Assembly (NCBI GenBank): GCA_049652985.1
Contig: JBASFK010000004.1
Span: 124,001-188,000, forward strand
Reading direction: 5' to 3'
Source: UBA7657 sp049652985
Lineage (GTDB): Bacteria > Pseudomonadota > Alphaproteobacteria > Micavibrionales > Micavibrionaceae
Length of the DNA: 64,000 nt
A model generated the notes under the pieces. The model did not search any database. It saw nothing but the letters and a program-made list of their open reading frames with translations, and was not told the DNA's origin. The translations under genes were made by a program, and so were the position numbers. Of this stretch, positions 63,565 to 64,000 are shown piece by piece (within the stretch, counting starts at the first letter, position 1; every line of letters begins with the position of its first letter).

Positions 63565-64000
63565 ATGAAAACCAACGATCCGAACAATATCCATCCCGAG
63601 GACATGCGCAACATGTTCCTCTTTTTCTTCGCCGCGATCATGGTCTATTTCCTGTACAACCATATGATCATCAAGCCGCAGCAGCAGGAGCTGCGCGAGG
63701 CACAGAAAGAATATCTGCAGGTCGAGGCGCAGAAACCCGAAGCGCCGACGAAGATGCTGGCTCGCGCGGATGCGCTGGCCGAGAGCCCGCGCGTAGGTTT
63801 GGACAACGGTGTGATCTATGGCTCGATTGCGCTTCGCGGCGCGCGGCTGGACGATATTTCGTTCCATAAATATTACAAGGCTCTCGACAAGAAAGAGAAT
63901 ATGGTCCTGCTTTCGCCCAAGAATGGCGAATTCCCGCGCTACATAGAATATGGATGGGTGCCTGCGGAAAAGGACGTGAAAGTTCCGGACGCTGACACGC
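63565..64000 (+). CDS. yidC: membrane protein insertase YidC, 5' part
   Basis: From the ATG at 63565 the frame is open to the window end (145 residues shown). MKTNDPNNIHPEDMRNMFLF leads into TM1 (FFFAAIMVYFLYNHMIIKPQ) and then the periplasmic domain with VYGSIALRGARLDDISFHKY-like text (VIYGSIALRGARLDDISFHK). The conserved insertase core lies outside the window. It inserts membrane proteins together with SecYEG or alone. Order rpmH-rnpA-yidD-yidC is classical. Confidence 0.93.
   Translation, partial: MKTNDPNNIHPEDMRNMFLFFFAAIMVYFLYNHMIIKPQQQELREAQKEYLQVEAQKPEAPTKMLARADALAESPRVGLDNGVIYGSIALRGARLDDISFHKYYKALDKKENMVLLSPKNGEFPRYIEYGWVPAEKDVKVPDADT

Overview
The window looks like a chromosomal segment of a Gram-negative, flagellated alphaproteobacterium. 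The left end carries the order ppsR-maf-aroE-coaE-dnaQ / secB / fxsA / Tim44-like / mltA, and the right end carries ubiH-type FAD monooxygenase, rpmH, rnpA, yidD and yidC. Both are arrangements I associate with alphaproteobacterial chromosomes. A Dot/Icm-like (type IVB) secretion locus together with a two-partner adhesin would fit a host- or prey-associated lineage (Micavibrio- or Rhodospirillales-like). That placement is inference; no marker here fixes the genus.

Layout. 1-1.5 kb: three small TPR-like genes on the minus strand, one broken by a frameshift at a seven-G tract. 1.6-9.6 kb: housekeeping operons. 9.7-22.3 kb (minus strand): a Dot/Icm core operon read as dotI-dotH-dotG-dotF-dotE/V-like fusion-dotP-dotN-dotO, an order that matches the Legionella icmL-K-E-G-C-D-J-B block, then an unknown bitopic protein and an aldo/keto reductase. 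22.5-28.4 kb (plus strand): a divergent tandem array of four paralogous exported proteins with conserved cysteines that I cannot assign to a named family. 28.5-32.2 kb: flgK-flgL behind a textbook sigma-54 promoter. 32.2-39.6 kb (minus strand): a second Dot/Icm module (TcpQ-like protein, icmT, dotB, dotC, dotD), then a separate unit with a lytic transglycosylase, an unknown protein and a DsbC-like protein, closed by a terminator. 39.8-48.9 kb: LemA and M48 protease, Bax-inhibitor-1, MscL, tRNA-Ala(GGC), lipoproteins, an MFS exporter, entericidin and an O-antigen-ligase-like protein. 48.9-59.8 kb: a two-partner secretion pair, with the FhaC/ShlB transporter and a 2,899-residue beta-helix adhesin transcribed divergently. 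60-64 kb: an unknown protein, a small beta-barrel, a UbiH-type protein and the rpmH-rnpA-yidD-yidC cluster.

How it fits together. The two minus-strand Dot/Icm blocks encode most of a type IVB core complex: inner membrane DotI, DotF, DotG, DotE/DotP family and IcmT; outer membrane DotC, DotD, DotH; ATPases DotO and DotB; cytoplasmic DotN. They also carry cell-wall and disulfide accessory enzymes. DotA, the DotL/DotM coupling complex, IcmS/IcmW, IcmF and DotU are not in this window. The four-gene exported array sits between the two modules and is the best candidate here for an undescribed component or substrate set. Its disulfide-ready cysteines, together with the nearby DsbC-like protein, suggest an envelope or surface role. 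The adhesin, with only two cysteines in 2,899 residues, both near the C-terminus, is the second notable system.
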